Shown here: positions 61,963 through 64,000 of the stretch, piece after piece
Layout: every line of letters starts with the position of its first letter
Position numbering within the stretch: position 1 is the first letter of the stretch
Source: Mesorhizobium loti R88b
Lineage (GTDB): Bacteria; Pseudomonadota; Alphaproteobacteria; Rhizobiales; Rhizobiaceae
DNA length: 64,000 nt
Reading direction: 5' to 3'
NCBI RefSeq assembly: GCF_013170845.1
Contig: NZ_CP033367.1
Span: 5,271,001-5,335,000, forward strand
Notes under the pieces: model-generated
The model's input: only the letters and a program-made list of their open reading frames with translations
What the model was told of the DNA's origin: nothing
Databases searched by the model: none
Program-made: the position numbers and the translations under genes

Positions 61963-63044
61963 TGGGCTGGACGCTGGGCCGTTATTTCTTCTTCCGCTAC
62001 CTGACGATCACGATCTGGTTCTTCCTGGGCCTGCTGGCGCTGGTGTTCCTGATCGATTTCACCGAGCTGTCCGGCCGTACTACCGGCCTGCCCGGCTTCA
62101 CCTACGGCACGGCGGTGGCCATTTCGGGCCTTCGGATGCCGATGATCATGCTGCAGACGGTGCCGTTTGTCGGCCTGTTCTCGGCAATGGCAACCCTGGT
62201 TTCGCTCAACCGCCGTTACGAACTGGTCATCGCGCGCTCGGCGGGCGTTTCCGCCTGGCAATTCCTGCTGCCATGCTGCATCGGGGCTTTGCTTTTCGGC
62301 TTTGTGTCGGTGGGGCTCATCAACCCGCTCGCCGCGCACGCCTTCTCCTGGTCCGAGCAGATCGAAACGCAGTTGCGCTCCGGCAAATCAAATACGGTTT
62401 CGGCCGATGCCGCCCCCTGGATCCGCCAGAAAACCAGCTCCGGTGACACCATTATCGGCGCTCGGGCGATCCTCAATCAGGGCCTTGAGATGTCCGATGT
62501 CGTCTTTTTCATTCTTGACCCGCAAGGCAATATCGTCGAGCGCAAGGACGCTGCCCGCGCCTATCTTCGCGACGGATATTGGGAATTGCAGGATGTAAAG
62601 ACGTTCCGGAACGGCACCATCACGCCGGCGGCAAGCGATCGTGTGCCGACCTATCTGAAGCCGGAATTCGTGCAAGAGCGGCTGGCGCGCCCGGAAACCA
62701 TTCCGTTTTACGACCTGCCCGGAAAAATCGAGGTTGCCCGCTCCTTCGGCCTCAAGGCAAATGCCTTTGCCATGCAGTTCGATTCGCTGGTGGCGTTGCC
62801 GTTCCTCCTCGTCGCCATGACGCTGATTGCGGCAACAGTTTCAATGCGATTTGCGCGAATGGGGCAGTCGGCAACGATGATTCTGGGTGGCGTCGTTGCC
62901 GGGTTTCTGCTTTATGTCGTTTCGGTGCTGGTGAAGGCATTCGGCGTGGCAGGATTCGTGCCGACCGCCATAGCCGCCTGGGTACCGGTCGTGGTAGCTA
63001 TGTTCTTCGGGGTGACTTTCCTGCTATACAAGGAAGACGGCTAG
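61962..63044 (+). CDS. lptG: LPS export permease LptG
   Basis: 360 aa. Same architecture as LptF: MGWTLGRYFFFRYLTITIWF, a coupling helix RYELVIARSAGVSAWQF, a periplasmic domain, and C-terminal helices (GGVVAGFLLYVVSVLVKAFG). Overlap TGATG with lptF fixes the start. Confidence 0.95.
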   Translation: MGWTLGRYFFFRYLTITIWFFLGLLALVFLIDFTELSGRTTGLPGFTYGTAVAISGLRMPMIMLQTVPFVGLFSAMATLVSLNRRYELVIARSAGVSAWQFLLPCCIGALLFGFVSVGLINPLAAHAFSWSEQIETQLRSGKSNTVSADAAPWIRQKTSSGDTIIGARAILNQGLEMSDVVFFILDPQGNIVERKDAARAYLRDGYWELQDVKTFRNGTITPAASDRVPTYLKPEFVQERLARPETIPFYDLPGKIEVARSFGLKANAFAMQFDSLVALPFLLVAMTLIAATVSMRFARMGQSATMILGGVVAGFLLYVVSVLVKAFGVAGFVPTAIAAWVPVVVAMFFGVTFLLYKEDG

Positions 63045-64000
63045 TGAGGGAGGCGTTTTTGCCCAGCAACAGGCAGGCCGGTTTGGCGCGCCTCTATGCG
63101 GCGAGCGCTTTGGCGTGCCTGCTTGCCTGCGGTGTCGCGCTGCCGGCGTTCGCGCAGAAGGTCGGCAACGTGTCGTCCGTTCCGGCTGGCACGCAGATGC
63201 TGCTGGCTGCCGATACCCTGGAGTATAACAACGACAACCAGACCGTGACGGCAATCGGTGGCGTGCAGATCGACTATGGCGGCAACCGCCTCGTCGCCCA
63301 GAGGGTCGTATACGACCGCGCCACCAAGCGGTTGGTTGCCAGTGGCAAAGTCGAGCTCGTCAACAGCGACGGCACCAAGATCAATTCGGAACATATCGAC
63401 ATCACCGACGATTTTGCCGACGGTTTCGCCAACGCGCTGCGCGTTGAAACCATCGACAAGGCCTATTTCGCCGCCGAAAGCGCCGAGCGCATGGGCGGTG
63501 TGCTGACCACCTTCCACAATGGCGTCTACACCGCCTGCGAACCGTGCGAAGACAAGCCCAACAAAGCGCCGACCTGGCGCGTGAAGGCCAGAAAGATCAT
63601 CTGGAACGGCGAGAAGAAGACGGTTCGCTTCGAGAATGCGAATTTCGAATTCTTCGGCTTTCCGCTCGCCTACCTGCCGGCGTTCGAGATTGCCGACCCG
63701 ACGGTGAAGCGCAAGAGCGGCTTCCTGATCCCCAGCATCAGCTACAACAGCCATCTGGGATACAGCGTCAGGGTTCCGTATTATTTCGCCCTTTCGCCGA
63801 CATATGACCTGACGGTGACGGGAAGCGGCTACACCAAGCAGGGTTTCCTTGGAGAGGCCGAGTGGCGCCAGCGCTTCAACAATGGCGAATACACGTTGAA
63901 GATCGCCGGGATTCAGCAGCAGAATCCAGACGCCTTCATCGACAGCAACGGCCGCAATGTCGATTCGGGCGCGGCGGGCGATCCAAACAAATTCCGCGGC
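63044..64000 (+). CDS. lptD: LPS assembly protein LptD (cut by window end)
   Basis: 319 codons to the window edge. After a signal peptide (CLLACGVALPAFAQ) comes the OstA-like jellyroll (ADTLEYNNDNQTVTAIGGVQ, NSEHIDITDDFADGFAN), a CxxC (YTACEPCED), and the start of the outer-membrane barrel (GFPLAYLPAFEIADPTVKRK, SGFLIPSISYNSHLGYSV). It receives LPS from LptA and inserts it in the outer leaflet. GTG 63044 overlaps the lptG stop; TTG 63059 with GGGAGG upstream is an alternative start. Confidence 0.93.
   Translation, partial: MREAFLPSNRQAGLARLYAASALACLLACGVALPAFAQKVGNVSSVPAGTQMLLAADTLEYNNDNQTVTAIGGVQIDYGGNRLVAQRVVYDRATKRLVASGKVELVNSDGTKINSEHIDITDDFADGFANALRVETIDKAYFAAESAERMGGVLTTFHNGVYTACEPCEDKPNKAPTWRVKARKIIWNGEKKTVRFENANFEFFGFPLAYLPAFEIADPTVKRKSGFLIPSISYNSHLGYSVRVPYYFALSPTYDLTVTGSGYTKQGFLGEAEWRQRFNNGEYTLKIAGIQQQNPDAFIDSNGRNVDSGAAGDPNKFRG

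Overview
The window looks like chromosomal DNA of a high-GC alphaproteobacterium of the order Rhizobiales, most likely Mesorhizobium or a close relative. Evidence for this is a Ros/MucR regulator, an Omp25/RopB-like barrel, DUF995 proteins, small lipoproteins ending in a PSGFGQ-type motif, and the gene order pepA-holC with lptF-lptG-lptD. No rRNA, tRNA, CRISPR array, transposase, integrase or phage gene was seen. All gene calls rest on reading translated sequence and motifs; no database search was possible.

Region by region. 1-2.1 kb: start of a UvrD-type helicase and two small genes. 2.4-7.9 kb: a catabolic unit of two M20-type amidohydrolases and a PLP diaminopropionate ammonia-lyase with a divergent Lrp/AsnC regulator, then an FMO-type flavoprotein. 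7.9-17.2 kb: an orphan molybdopterin oxidoreductase, small conserved proteins, an ABC-F ATPase, MucR, an EamA transporter with a 2OG-Fe(II) oxygenase-like enzyme and divergent LysR, and a GNAT. 17.2-24.8 kb: a glycine-rich repeat protein, DinB, GST, ndk, a hydrolase/NTF2 pair facing an XRE/MmyB regulator across a palindromic operator, a YbaY-META lipoprotein-like protein, moaE-moaD and pgsA. 24.8-37 kb: uvrC with an SDR, an outer-membrane barrel, GST, an H1-like protein, small regulators and transporters, rlmJ and a two-TM protein.

37.1-50.5 kb is accessory and polysaccharide-related. It opens with a decayed AhpD/CMD pseudogene and a frameshifted lipoprotein. It then carries a UDP-xylose-synthase-type epimerase and galE, two paralogous lipoproteins with a shared upstream element, two DUF995 proteins, and an operon of a cellulose-synthase-like glycosyltransferase, an LtaS-like phosphotransferase with a sugar-binding tail, and a CDP-alcohol phosphatidyltransferase. 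A secreted GH26-like hydrolase completes it. Three promoter regions here share one architecture, a CtrA-like TTAA-N7-TTAA box followed by TTGACT.

50.5-58.4 kb holds the most novel-looking system: six genes in one minus-strand operon, all joined by 4-nt start/stop overlaps. They encode a FabH/OleA-like ketosynthase, an OleD-like SDR, an MBL-fold hydrolase, a PaaK/F390-synthetase-like adenylating enzyme, a GNAT-fold protein and a Rieske oxygenase. A convergent ATP-grasp gene lies beside them. The order suggests making an acyl-derived metabolite. The block sits directly downstream of holC, and a diverged second copy of the holC 3' end lies on its far side, fused to a remnant of the two-TM gene from 36.4 kb. 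This looks like a recombination or insertion scar. The window ends in core genes: holC, pepA and divergent lptF-lptG-lptD (cut by the window end).
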